NCBI GenBank assembly: GCA_949358305.1
Contig: CASHSZ010000011.1
Coordinates: forward strand, 34,001 to 98,000
Reading direction: 5' to 3'
Source of the DNA: Strigamia acuminata
Taxonomy: Eukaryota; Arthropoda; Chilopoda; Geophilomorpha; Linotaeniidae
DNA: 64,000 nucleotides
This document shows, piece by piece, positions 35,640 to 48,900 of the stretch. The first letter of the stretch is position 1. Every line of letters begins with the position of its first letter. The notes beneath the pieces were generated by a model. That model was given only the letters and a program-made list of their open reading frames with translations, did not search any database and was not told the DNA's origin. The translations under genes and the position numbers were made by a program.

Positions 35640-36608
35640 ACGGGGGAAGACAGACAGTCGAAATTTGATTCCCCGGTCGTGGAATCGACTCCGCGACCCG
35701 TGCTTTAACGGTTAATTGGATTATCTTCGTCGTGACTTATCGGGATAAAAATTTTATAGAAAATCGGCCGTATCGTATTTTATTTTCATCTTCCGAGGGT
35801 CTCGCGTCGTCGTTGTGGACGGGAGTCTTCCCGAACACGTTCGACGGGCTTCGCGAATGCTTTCAGATCGGACGCGGAACTCGGGCCCGCCGCTCGGTCG
35901 AGCGGCGCCAGTACCCGCCGAGCGGCGCGGTATCCGATCAAATAACTCCCTTGCTTCGTCACGGTCTCGGACTGGCCTTCGGGCCGGTCAAAATAACAAA
36001 TAAATGAATAAATCGAAAATAGAACGCCCCCGTCCCGGCGAGACTAGGGGCGGGTGGCGTCGTTGAGCGGCGGCAGCGGCGGCGGTAGCCCCGACGACTC
36101 GCCCCGAAAATAAGCTCCCGCACCAGCATTCCTTCGTCCGTCTAAACCTCGCAGCGCGTGCGGTCGCGTGCATTCTACTCGTGTCCGGTGTGGCGATCGG
36201 TACAGAGTAAAAAAAAGATCACCCGAAAAAGAAAGACGATTAAAGTTTTAATTCTCCGGTCGTGGAACCGACTTTGCGGTTCGTGCTTTAACCGTTAATT
36301 AGGTTATCTTCGTCGCAACTCGTCGTAATAAAAATTTCACAGAAAATCAGCCGTTTCGTATTTTATTTTCATCTTCCGGGGGTCTCGCGCCGTCGTTGTG
36401 GACGGGAGTCTTCCCGAACACGTTCGATGGGTTTTGCCGACACTTTCAGATCGAATGCGGAACTCGGGCCCGTCGCTCGGTCGAGCGGCGCCAGTACCCG
36501 CCGAGCGGCACGGTATCCGATACCCGTCTTTTTTAAACCTCCCTTGCTTCGTCGGTCTCAGACTGGCCTTCGGGTCGGTCAAAATAAATAAATAAATAAA
36601 TAAATGAA

Positions 36609-36659
<51 letters not shown>

Positions 36660-39600
36660 GTAGGTCGGGAAATAGAACGCGTTCGTCCCGGCGAATAGTG
36701 GCAGCTGGGGTCGTCGAGTGAGTGGCGGCGGCAGCGGCAACCTCGATGACTCGCCCCGAAAATAAAGTCCCGCGTCGGCATCCCTTCGTGCGTCCTTCGT
36801 CCGTCTAATCCTCGCAGCGCGTGCGGTCGCGTGCATTCTACTCGTGTCCGATGTAGCGACCGGTACGAGGTAAAAAAAATATCACACGAAAAAGAAAGAC
36901 GATTAAAATTTTAATTCTCCGGTTGTGGAACCGACTTCGCGGTTCGTGCTTTAATCGTTAATTAGATTATCGTCGTCGCAATTTATCGGAATAAAATTTT
37001 TACGGAAAATTGACATTTCCGTATTTCATTTTCATCTTTCGGGGGTCTTGCGCCGTCATAATCGGAGCGAGTCTCGCTCGATGCGTTCGACGGACTTTGT
37101 GGGAGTTTCCAGATCGCCAGCGGAACGAGGGGCCGTGGCTCGTCCGAGCGGCGCAGTACCCGTCGAGTGGCGCGGTACCCGAGTTCTTGCATCCAACGGT
37201 GGACACATCTTTGTCGAGAGCACCTCTCGGTCTCAGACCGGCCTTCGGGCCGGTCAAAAAAAATAAACAAATAAATAAATAAATAAATAAATAAACGAGT
37301 CGGCGAATAAAGGCGGTTGGGGTCGCTGGACGGTGGCGGTGGTGGTGGCAGCGGCAACCCCGACGACTCGTCGCAAAAGATAAGCTCCCGCGCCGGCATC
37401 CGTTTGCTCGTCTAAACCTCGCAGTGCGCGTGCGGTCGCGTGCATTCTACTCGTGTCCGATGTGGCGATCGGCATAGATCACCCGAAAAAGGAAAGACGA
37501 TTAAAATTTTAATTCTCCGGTCGTGGAACCGACTTTGTGGTTTGCGTTTTAACCGTTAATTAGGTTATCTTCGTCGCACTTTATCGCAATAAAAATTTTA
37601 TAGGAAACCCGCCGCTCCGCATTTTATTTTCACCTCCCGGGGGTCTTGCGCCGTCGTATTCGATGGCAGTCGCCTTCGGTGCGTTCAATTGACCCCGTGA
37701 GTGCTTTCGGATCGAGACCGATGTGAGAGGTCGACATTCACGCCCCGACGATCGGTGCGGACCACTGGCATTTTTTCACCCATCCGTTTATCGGTCGTCG
37801 GTCCGATGCACGCTCCAGCCAGTGATTTTGTCGACGGGTCTCCGAGAGCGGTCTCGGTCTCAGACTGGCCTTCGGGCCGGTCAAAATAATAAATAAATAA
37901 ATAAATAAATAAATGGATCGGAAATAGGTCGCACCCGTCCCGGCGAGAATAAGGGTGGGTGGCGTCGTTGAGCGACGTCAGCGGCAGCGACGTCAGCGGC
38001 AGCGACAGCCCCGACGACTAACTCGCCCCGAAAATAAGGTCCTGCGCCGGCATCCGTTCGTTCGTTCAAACCTCGCAGCGCTCGTGCGGTCGCGTGCATT
38101 CTACTCGTGTCCGACGTGGCGATCGGTACGGAGTAAAAAAAAAAAGATCATCAGAGAAAGGAAGACGATTAAAATTTTAATTCTCCAGTCGTGGCACCGA
38201 CTTTGCGGTTTGTGCTTTAACCGTTAATTAGGTTATCTTCGTTGTGGCAGATTCGAATAAAAGTTTTACAAAATAATCGTCGTTTTACATTTTTAAATCA
38301 TTTCCCAGGGACCGTGTACCGTCGCAGTCGATGCGAGTCCCGGTCATCGCATCCGATAGACATTGCGGACGTTTTTCAGATCGAGACTGGAGTACCTGTT
38401 GAGTACCAAATGGCCGGTCGGTCGTTGGTGTGGTTCCGTCTCCTAAAATGTTCGTCGCCATTTTCTGTTGGTCGAGTCGCCTACCATCCAATGGTCGGTC
38501 GGTGGGTCTCGGTCTCAGACTGGCCTTCGGGCCGGTCAAAATAACAAATAAATGAATAAATCGGAAATAGAACGTCCCCGTCCCGGCCAGAATAGGGGCA
38601 GGTGGTGTCGTTGAGCGGCGTCAGCGGCAGCGACAGCCCGGACGAATCGCCCCGAAAATAAGGTCCTGCGCTGGCATCCGTTTGTTCGTTCAAACCTCGC
38701 AGCGCTCGTGCGGTCGCGTGCATTCTACTCGTGTCCGACGTGGCGATCGGTACGGAGTAAAAAAAAAAAAGATCATCAGAGAAAGGAAGACGATTAAAAT
38801 TTTAATTCTCCGGTCGTGGCACCGACTTTGCGGTTCGTACTTTAACCGTTAATTAGGTTATCTTCGTCGTAATTCGTTGGAATAAAAATTTTATAGAAAA
38901 TGAGCCGTTTCGTATTTTATTTTCATCTTCCGGGGGTCTCGCGCCGTCGTTGTGGACGGGAGTCTTCCCGAACACGTTCGATGGGTTTTGCCAACACTTT
39001 CAGATCGAACTCGGGACTCGGGCCCGCCGCTCGGTCGAGCGGCGCACAGTACCCGCCGAGCGGCGCGGTATCCGATATAAAAGGACCCTTGCTTCGCCAC
39101 GGTCTCAGACTGGCCTTCGGGCCGGTCAAAATAATAAATAAATAAATAAATAAATAAGTCCGAAAATGGAACGTATCCGTCCCGACGAATAGATGCGGTT
39201 GGGGTCGTTGAGCGACAGCGGCGGCAGCGGCAGCCCCGACGACTCGCCCCGAAAATAAGCTCCCTTACCGGCATTCCTTCGACCGTCTAAACCTCGCAGC
39301 ATGCGTGCGGTCGCGTGCATTCTACTCGTGTCCGATGTGGCGATCGGTACGAGGTAAAAAAAATATCACACGAAAAAAGAAAGACGATTAAAATTTTAAT
39401 TCTTCGGTCGTGGGACCGACTTTGCGGTCCGTGCTTTAACCGTTAATTAGGTTATCTTCGTCGTAATTCGTTGGAATAAAAATTTTATAGAAAATGAGCC
39501 GTTTCGTATTTTATTTTCATCTTCCGGGGGTCTCGCGCCGTCGTTGTGGACGGGAGTCTTCCCGAACACGTTCGATGGGTTTTGCCAACACTTTCAGATC

Positions 39601-40345
39601 GAACTCGGGACTCGGGCCCGCCGCTCGGTCGAGCGGCGCACAGTACCCGCCGAGCGGCGCGGTATCCGATATAAAAGGACCCTTGCTTCGCCACGGTCTC
39701 AGACTGGCCTTCGGGCCGGTCAAAATAATAAATAAATAAATAAATAAATAAGTCCGAAAATGGAACGTATCCGTCCCGACGAATAGATGCGGTTGGGGTC
39801 GTTGAGCGACAGCGGCGGCAGCGGCAGCCCCGACGACTCGCCCCGAAAATAAGCTCCCTTACCGGCATTCCTTCGACCGTCTAAACCTCGCAGCATGCGT
39901 GCGGTCGCGTGCATTCTACTCGTGTCCGATGTGGCGATCGGTACGAGGTAAAAAAAAATATCACACGAAAAAAGAAAGACGATTAAAATTTTAATTCTTC
40001 GGTCGTGGGACCGACTTTGCGGTCCGTGCTTTAACCGATAATTAGGTTATCTTCGTCGTAATTCGTTAGAATAAAAATTTTATAGAAAATGAGCCGTTTC
40101 GTATTTTATTTTCATCTTCCGGGGGTCTCGCGCCGTCGTTGTGGACGGGAGTCTTCCCGAACACGTTCGATGGGTTTTGCCAACACTTTCAGATCGAACT
40201 CGGGACTCGGGCCCGCCGCTCGGTCGAGCGGCGCACAGTACCCGCCGAGCGGCGCGGTATTCGATACCCGTCTTTGTAAAAGCAGCCGTGCTTTTTCGGT
40301 CTCAGACTGGCCTTCGGGCCGGTCAAAATAATAAATAAATAAGTC
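35640..40345 (+). ncRNA. tandem array of eight ~600 bp units with conserved hairpins (candidate ncRNA genes)
   Basis: Eight related units are marked by the hairpin GACTGGCCTTCGGGCCGGTC at about 35,970, 36,561, 37,235, 37,863, 38,518, 39,108, 39,702 and 40,303 (spacing 590-674). Each unit has a 5' AT-rich TTAAAATTTTAATTCT box; a hairpin with loop ACTTTG; an ATAAAAATTTTATAG-like box; usually a GC-rich double hairpin (GCCGCTCGGTCGAGCGGC); then the CUUCGG tetraloop hairpin followed by CAAAATAA and TAAA repeats. Units 6 and 7 are almost identical. Short open frames differ between units and are not conserved. Stem changes are often compensatory, which favours RNA over protein. It could instead be a satellite or a SINE-like element. 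Confidence 0.55.
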
Positions 40346-41588
40346 GAGAATGGGCCACCGCCGGCCGGTGGGGCCAATCGTCGCGGGTGGGCGGGGCAGG
40401 CAGCCAACCGTCCACCGATCGATCGATCGATTGATTGATCGACCGACCAATCAATCGGTTTTCAGATTTCGGGTTTTCACGGGTCCCAGGTTTTTCAGGT
40501 TTTTCAGATTTTTCAGATTTTTCAGATTTCAGATTTCAGATTTCAGATTTCAGATTTCACATCGAATAATGTACGGAGTCTCTTCGGTGCCATTCTCATT
40601 TTGACCGTTAAGGACAGACAGACTGCTCCTCGACCAGGACCGACTAATGCGACAACTAGACCCGTCGCTCGTCGCGCGAGCCCGCCTCATTTTTTTCGCT
40701 CGTTTATTCACGCTTAGTTTTAAGAAAAATTTTCAAATTTTACAAATGTACACGAATAAAAAGACCGTTTACTTTTCGCTCCAATTGTTTATTCTTTATA
40801 CGCCTTTACAACTCACTCTTACGAGAAGATAAATAGAAAACGAGAAAATATAATCGATCGACCACGCCGTCGGCGCCTAACCCGAACCCGTAGTCCCCGC
40901 TTCGTTCTTCTCCTCCCCCGTCCACGGGACGGGCCGAACACCGAACACCGAGCGCCGAGCGCTGCGCGGGCACCTGGTGGCGCAACCGGGCAACATGACG
41001 CGGCACGATTCAAAACGCCGATCATTTATTCGTTTCATTTTATTTTGTTTCGTTTCGTTTCATTTTATTGTTTCACTTTGTTTTATTTTGTTTCATTTTT
41101 TCTTTTTAATTCGCATCGCCGAGCGTCGCGTCGCAGCGCCGTGACATCGAGGTGAACAGCGGATCAAGCTTTTCCCCGCCATTGTTGTGCCCTTCTCCTT
41201 CTTCGCGACGCACACGCGTACATATATCGGTTCGTTGGACTCCGTAGAGTGGGAAAAACAAACAAACAAACAAACAAAAAAAAAACGAACAAACGAGTAA
41301 GTAAGGCTATCCAATCGCATTATTTCTTAAAAAAAAAAAACAAACAAACGAGAGAAGAAACGGAGCGGGCGAATAAAAACGGCGTGCCATGCGGGACAGC
41401 GTGCGTGAGCACGGAGGAGGGGGGAAACCCCGTCGATATCAAGCGACTAGATTCAACGTTGGTTTTGTGGTTACTACTCGCGGCGCTATTATTTGTCCGT
41501 CCGTTCGTCCGTTAATCGGTCTAACGAATTAACCAATTAATTGATTAAACGACCAATTCGTTTATAAGTAGGCGATTGATTGACGAAA
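40346..41588. other. intergenic region upstream of zinc-finger member C
   Basis: It contains a (CAGATTT)n / (TTTTTCAG)n tract at 40,490-40,560, CAAA runs near 41,260, and mixed sequence. Short open frames near 40,810-41,020 are not supported. Confidence 0.5.
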
Positions 41589-42890
41589 ATGGACGACGAG
41601 CAACGAGGAGTGGGCGAAGAACGGACGGGAGTGAACCCCGAGGGCGGAGGTGTCACGGAGACCCACGCGGAAACGGGCGCCGAGGAGGTGGTGCACGTTT
41701 TGTCGTCGCCGTACGGAACAGCGGGAACCGAGAGCGCGGACCCGGGCGCCAGCCAGTCGTTTCCGAGCACGTTGTCCGGATTGGAAGGTGTGCGCAAACC
41801 CCGTCCAATGTAAGTACCACGGCGCGACCGAGTTCGTGCGGGATACCATTTACATTTGTTTTCGTTTTTCGATAGACGACTCGACAGCGACAACGACGAC
41901 GACAACGACAATGGCAATGGCAACAACGGCGGTGGCGGCGACAACGGCAACGGCGGCAACGAAGCCAACGACGGCAACAGCGGCGGTGACGGGGCAACGG
42001 GGCGCGAGGTCGAAGCCATGCAAGCCAAGATCAACACCCTGGAAGTTGAACTGGAAGAATTGAGGTCGAACCTCGCCAACCACGGCGAAAGACTGGGGGC
42101 TCTCGAGGCGATGCTCCCAGTCCCTCCCAGCGGGTCGCAGTCGCAACAAACAGACTTTGGCTCCTACGACTCTGCGAAGGTGAGCAACGGCGCCCGCCCG
42201 TGTCGTCGATTCACTCGTTTTTTCTTCTTCTTCTTCTTCTTCTTCTCCTTCGTTCAGGACAAGCCCGTTCGCAGCAGGGCGGGGATGTGTTGGCTGTGCC
42301 GCAGGAAACGCGCGAACTACGCCTACGCCTACGACGACGACGACGGCGACGGCGACGACGACGACGATGGCGGCGGATGGAAACCGGCTGGCCCACTCAG
42401 GGACATTGGCGATCACTGGCGGAGTGTGCACACCGTGGCCAAAGACTTTGAGGCGGCCAGGAAATTGCTGCGCGGCCACATCGGCACATTCGACGGCTTT
42501 TGCCAGGTACGTATGTGTTTCCTCGCGCGGTCGCTCGGTGTCGTCGCTGAACAAATCGTATGTTTTTTTTTTTTTGTTTTTTTACCCGACAGGAACTGTT
42601 TTCGACGACGGAGCACGCGCCCGACTGCCCTTTGTGCGACACGCAGCCGGATGACCTGAGGCAACATCTTTGGACGAAACATAAATTTTACGTACCGATC
42701 GCGACGATAAGGTCGAGCATCGACCAAAGGGGGTGCGACGAACCGAAACTACCGGCGCCGAAACGCCCGGCGCCGCAACGTGTCTCGGATCAACCGAAAC
42801 GACGAAAGGGCGAGGCAGAAAAGAAGGTGAAAGAAAAACGTTTCGGTTTATTCGTTCGTCCATTGATTATTTTAATTTTTTATTCACTCA

Positions 42891-42929
<39 letters not shown>

Positions 42930-45900
42930 ACACACACACACAGGTAGTCATCCCAGTAGAACAAAGCTACTTGGACCTGATGAAGGAAGGGTACACGAAG
43001 TGGATGTCGAACGTGCGTGACTGACTCGCGTCGAGGACTCGATCAATCTATCGATCGAATTGACTCGTTCGTTTTCTTTTTCAGGAAGCCATCGACATGG
43101 TGCAACAACGCCCGGTGCTGGATCTCCTCTTCGGAAAGGACAAAGTCAGGGGCTTGTTTTCCATGCCCGCTTCTTTCCCTTCCCCGCGTCCCTCTCCTCT
43201 CGCTGGTACCTTTCGCATTGCCCCCGCTGCTGCAACTGCTCTTCGCACCGCCGAACAACAAGCCAAATCCGCCGCCGAGCAACGCGCCAAATCCGCCGCC
43301 GAGCAACGCGCCAAATCCGCCGCCGAGCAACGCGCCAAATCCGCCGCCGAGCAACGCGCCAAATCCGCCGCCGAGCAACGCGCCAAATCCGCCGCCGAGC
43401 AACGCGCCAAATCCGCCGCCGAGCAACGCGCCAAATCCGCCGCCGAGCAACGTGCCAAACCCACCACCGAGCAACGCGCCAAATCTACTGTTGTTGCCGC
43501 TAAACACGCCGGATCCATTAAACGTGCAGACGACAATAGCAACAGCAGCAGCAGCAGCGGCGGCGACGACGACGGCGCCGAGGACAGTGGTGCCGACCTC
43601 TTCACCGGCGCCCGCCCCGATCGTGGTGCCGGTGCCGGTGCCACCAGCAAGTCCCGAGAATACGACGTCGACCTCTCGCGCGATCCCATCACCGTACGCG
43701 GCTTCACTTTCGTGCGTAGTCGGGTACCCGGCATCCCGCTCGTCCGCGACGACGACGATGATGAGGAACGCGCTCGCCGCGAAGTCCGCAAGAAGAACCG
43801 CGCGAAGGTAGAGTGCGAAGGCCAAATGATCCGCGCACAGAGTCGCGAGATACAGCGTCGGCGAGAAAGTGAGTTCGAACTCGAACACGCCGAACACGAG
43901 CCCTCGCCCGGGCACAGTCGCGGCACCGGGTCGCGGTCGCGGTCGCGGTCGCGGTCGCAATCTGTAGGCAGAGAATGCGCAAAATATCGGTGTAAACCGA
44001 TTGAAAGCGTGAATTGGCGCTGTGCGACCCGCACAGACGTTAACGATACGACGCGTATCGTTTCGGAAATGCGCGCGGCCTAATGCCGCTTATATGCGCT
44101 AGCAAGAAGCACTAAAGGTGCTTTAAATCAAACACAATGAGTAAAACAATAAAAACGGTTTAATTAAATAGTAATACATTACAAATAGGTATCCAAACAG
44201 GTGGGAAAGCAGCTAAGTCATACACGGCTGTGTATGACGCCATCTTGGATGAAAAAGCAATGGGTAGTGGCACCTAGTGCCGGGAATTTACATTAAGTTT
44301 TAAACAAATCATTTGATAATAGGACAAATCCTAGCATAAAGTGATAAAAGTATGGAATTACATACGGGACAGCGCAAAACGAATGGTAACATCGAAATCA
44401 ATTAAATAATAACAAAGATGCGCTGTATACCTAAACACAAAGGGAAAACTAGGAAATAACAAATGTATTCATCGATACAAAATGGTCTTTTGACCAACAA
44501 ATCCCCTCTTCGATGGAAATATTTATCAGGGGACAAGATGAACGTAAACTGGAATTACAGTTGATAATCGTCGAGAAAAAAAAAAAAAAAAAAAGATGAT
44601 AAAGTCGAACCATCGGGCCGGGTACTGTCGTGGTTATCACTTAACTAAGCTCGGTATTCCCACAGAAACCCGATGATCCTCGAAGTCGGGTGAAAAGAAA
44701 CTAGGAATGTCACGATAAGTTTATGCTCGGAAGATCTTCGAAATCAATGATCGTAAACGTTCCGAAGATAGCCACTTTGTGAATATGTCGGCGGTATTAG
44801 CTTCGCCGGCTACCTTTCGAAGATCGAAGACTCCCGCAGTAAACCACTCCCTGAGCCAGTGAAACTTCACGCGAATATGCTTCGTCTTCGCGTTCTCGAT
44901 ATCATTAGATGTGAATTGAATCGAGGCCAGGGCGTCCGAATACACGATAGGTCGGGATAGACGATTGAGAATCGGGAATTCGGTGTACACGCTGTCGAGC
45001 CAGAAAATCTCCTTCACGCACTCAACCAGGGCGATAAATTCAGCTTCCATGGTTGAGCACGCTACGGTCGACTGTTTGCGACAGGACCAGCCAATAGGGA
45101 CATTTCCAACGTATACGATGTATCCTCCGAAGCTCAATGATGTCTCCGGATCGCTTGCCCACGACGCGTCGGTAAATGCAGATAGTTGACTAGAAGAGCA
45201 ACCGGATAACTCGATGCAAAGCTCCGCAGTGTTTGCCACGTACTGCAGAACCTGTAACAGGGCGCAGATGTGGGTTCGATTATAGCACGTGTTGTACTGT
45301 GCCAAAGCGATGACGGAATAGAGTATGTCGGGACGAGTTCTCGATGCCAAAAACAGAAGTGAACCGATTAGAGATCGGTATGGAAAATCTTCCAAGTTTT
45401 CGGTCGATCCTCTAACGAGTGTCGTTCCCGGGGTCACTGGTGTCTTGACGAGATTATTGGTCGACGCCCCGAATTTCTTAACCAGTTTGGCGATATAAGC
45501 ACGTTGCGTTATGAACGTGCGTCCGGCGTCGCGGATAAACTCGACGCCTAATAACTTCGTGATTGGACCGAGGTTGACTATATCGAATTTCGAAGAGATG
45601 AGACGGATTAGCTGATTAAAAACGCTGTCGGACGCGTAAAACACGACGATATCGTCCACGTAGACCAGCATAACAGCTGTATTCCCGAACACGTAAACAC
45701 AATTACATGCTGGCAGTCTTCGAAATCCGAGGGCCCGAAGTGTCTCGTCAAGTTTCTCGAACCATTGTCTCCCGGATTGGTGGAGGCCGTAAAGCGATTT
45801 GAGAAGAAGCCACACGTTATTTGGATCAGTGCATGTGGCACCTGCAGGGATTCTCATGTATACGTTATGCTTTAATTCCCCGTACAGGTACGCACCTTTC

Positions 45901-48900
45901 ACGTCGAGGTGGGCGTCCTGCCAACCACGCAATACGACGAGAAGACAGAAAAACAGACGGATCAATATGAAGTTCACGACTGGGCTAAACACCTCATCAA
46001 AATCGACTCCGAGGGTTTGATAAAAACCTTGTGCTACTAAGCGTGCTCGGTATCGGGTGACGGTTCCGGCTGCATCGGTTTTGAGTTTAAAAATCCACTT
46101 GCAGCCAAGAATAGTGGTGTCGGGTGGTCGGGGAACTTCTTTATAGATTTCTCGCTCTTTGAACATATCGAGTTCCTCTCCGATTGCTTCACGCCATTTC
46201 GGAGCGTCGTTGAACTTGGGAATTTCGGCGAATGAAGCCGGCTCGGTTCGGCACAGATGAGCCGCATGACGAACGCCCGGAAGAGTTGGCAATTTGTGTT
46301 CGAGATTACCGAAGAAAAACAGTCCGGGGTCGTAATCAATATTGTTCAACATACAATACTCCTCGATGTCGTGATAAGATCTTAGACGGATCTTCGGAGT
46401 TGGAAAATAATAGACATCAATTAAGATCTTCCCGGGTTTTTGATCCTTTCTCAGGTGTTCCTCGCGTACCCATTCACGGCACTCGCCATCTCCACCGACG
46501 AATCGCCACTTATGAGTAGTGTGGCGCGCAGTCGCTGGTGAATTGGGATCGGGGTCGAAAATTTGCAACCCTTGCGCAGCCTGATCATCAACACGTTGCT
46601 GACGACGCGTCGTAATAAATCTCGGCGTCGGTACCGGTGTTTCACGGGGAAGAGAAGGCGCTGCCGATCGCTGAGGTGATGGCGGAGCGGATGTACGAGG
46701 AGTTGTCGGAGGCGATGGTCGTGCCGATTGTTCCGCTGACGCATCAACGTGTTCGGATGTTTCCGGATAAATTGACAATTCGTCCATCTCTCGGATGTCG
46801 TGGTCCGTATCACGTTCCTCTTCATATGAAATATGATGGGATTGTCGAAGAGACGCAGAACCCGGAGGTAAGGTCGCACATAAATCCAGCAATGCCCGTT
46901 CCGGAGTTGTCGGTGGTGGTATGTGGATGTGCGGAAAAGCCAGAGGCGTGTGCATCGAAGCGGATGCCGTCGACACACGTTCGGAATCGTTCGCAGAATG
47001 TTCTGACGCCTCGGAATCAGATCCTTTCGGCCACTGATGGTAATGTAGGTTATCATCAAATGTAACGGTTTGCTGTCCGGGACCAGTAAACGATTGTTGC
47101 GGCTGCTGCGTCGAAATTTTGATGGATTTCCGATACGACTGCCGCTCATCGATCTTAACGTGAATAGATTCGTAGACTTGGTTGTCAGTTGGGTTCCAAA
47201 TTCTGTATCCACGGGTCCCTGAAGCGTAGCCGACTAAATATCCCTCCCAGGCCCGCGGATCCAGCTTCTTGCGTCCTGGTGCGGTGTAGTGCACCCAGCA
47301 CTTGGAACCGACTTTTCGTAGATGTCGTAACGAAAGGGCTCTCTGTCGCCAAAGGATATACGGAACTTGATTGTTAAGTCGAGAATGAGGGCTCCGATTC
47401 TTGATGTAGGCAAACGTGACCGCTAGCTCGGCCCAGAGCGCCTCCGGCAACTTAGTCTCGGATAAGACTGCACGAAAGTTGTCGGCCATTGTCCGGTTTA
47501 TGCGCTCGGCCGTGCCGTTCATCTGTGGTGAAGACGGATTTGTCCGTTGACCTTGGATGCCCTTGGCTTGTAGATATCGGAGAAACTCGTTTGACATAAA
47601 CTCTCCGCCTCGATCAGTCCGAATCGCTTTTATTTGCGTGTCCTGGATTCTCTCAACTCGAGCAACGAAGTCCTTAAAGGTTGCGAAAACCTGCGATTTC
47701 TGGGCTAGCGGTATAATCCAGCAATAGCGTGTTGCGTCGTCGATGACGGTAAGGACAAAACGTGCTCCTCCAAACGATGGAACTGGGGCTGGCCCCCAAA
47801 TATCCATGTGGAGAAGGTCCAAAGGCTTCGTAGTCGAGGGATTAGGATCAGGCTTATGAGAAGCTTTTGTCGATTTGGCTATTCTGCAGTCGTTGCAGGC
47901 CAATTCCCTGCTCACTTCCCCTGGTGACATTCCGTAAACTTGGTCGTTTGCGGCCAATAGCTTCATTCCATTCGTATGAAGGTGGCCAAGACGGCTATGC
48001 CATAAGCCGGTGGCGTCCTTGACGGAGGCTGGATTGGCGATGACCTTCTTTTTAGGTTGAGACGGGTTGCCAAGGGGAGGAAAGGAATTTGCATTTGGAA
48101 TTGCAATAGGAGTTGCCGTTGGGATTGACTGTAGGGCATTCGCATAGGAAGGAAGGGTGGTCAAATCGTTGTGGATTTGAGTAGGGATAGGAGGAGGAAT
48201 CGGATTGGTTGGAATGGGAGCTTGTTGGACGGGAATTTGCTTCACGGGTTCAACTAGCGGCATTTCAATCCGAAAATCCGTAATTTCTCGTTGCTGTCCT
48301 TTTCCCTTTTTCGGTTTGGGAATTTTAATGAAATCCTCTTCCGTAGTCACGTACATTTGCGGCGGTAGCGTTGGAGTCGGTTGTACAGTGGGAGAAACCG
48401 TTGTCGCAAATGTCGGATTTGTACACAAACCGTCCACATAATAAAGACCTCCTCTCTCCTTTGCACGAATAAGAGGGCTGCGAATGTCCGATTCGTAAAC
48501 ATGTATCTCACTATTGAAAATGTGGATATGATGTCGCGCCTTGTCTATCTTCGAAACCGAAATCAAGTTTGCCTCGAAATTCGGCGCGTAAAGGACGTTT
48601 GTTAAATTCACGGTGCACCGGGTCTTATCGATCGCCATTAGCAAACGAACCGTTCCTTTTCCCGTCACTTGGGACTTTCCCTGTCCCAACTCGATGTCGA
48701 ATGGAATGACATCGGTGAACTCGGTGAAACCGGCACGCACGTGAGATACGTGATCTGTAGCGCCGCAATCCAGAATCCACTCATTGGATTGCATAAAATG
48801 AGCGACTGGACGTTGGATAACCTGCGGCGCATTGACAAAATATGTCCCCTCTCGGTGTGGATGCGAGCTTTCTCGGGGACGCGCGTTGTTGGCCTTCGCA

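Noticed and set aside
36000-39914. Small proteins starting MHATAR in the minus strand of the hairpin array
   Set aside because: The start is conserved only because the DNA is. Frames diverge and stop at different places among the eight units.
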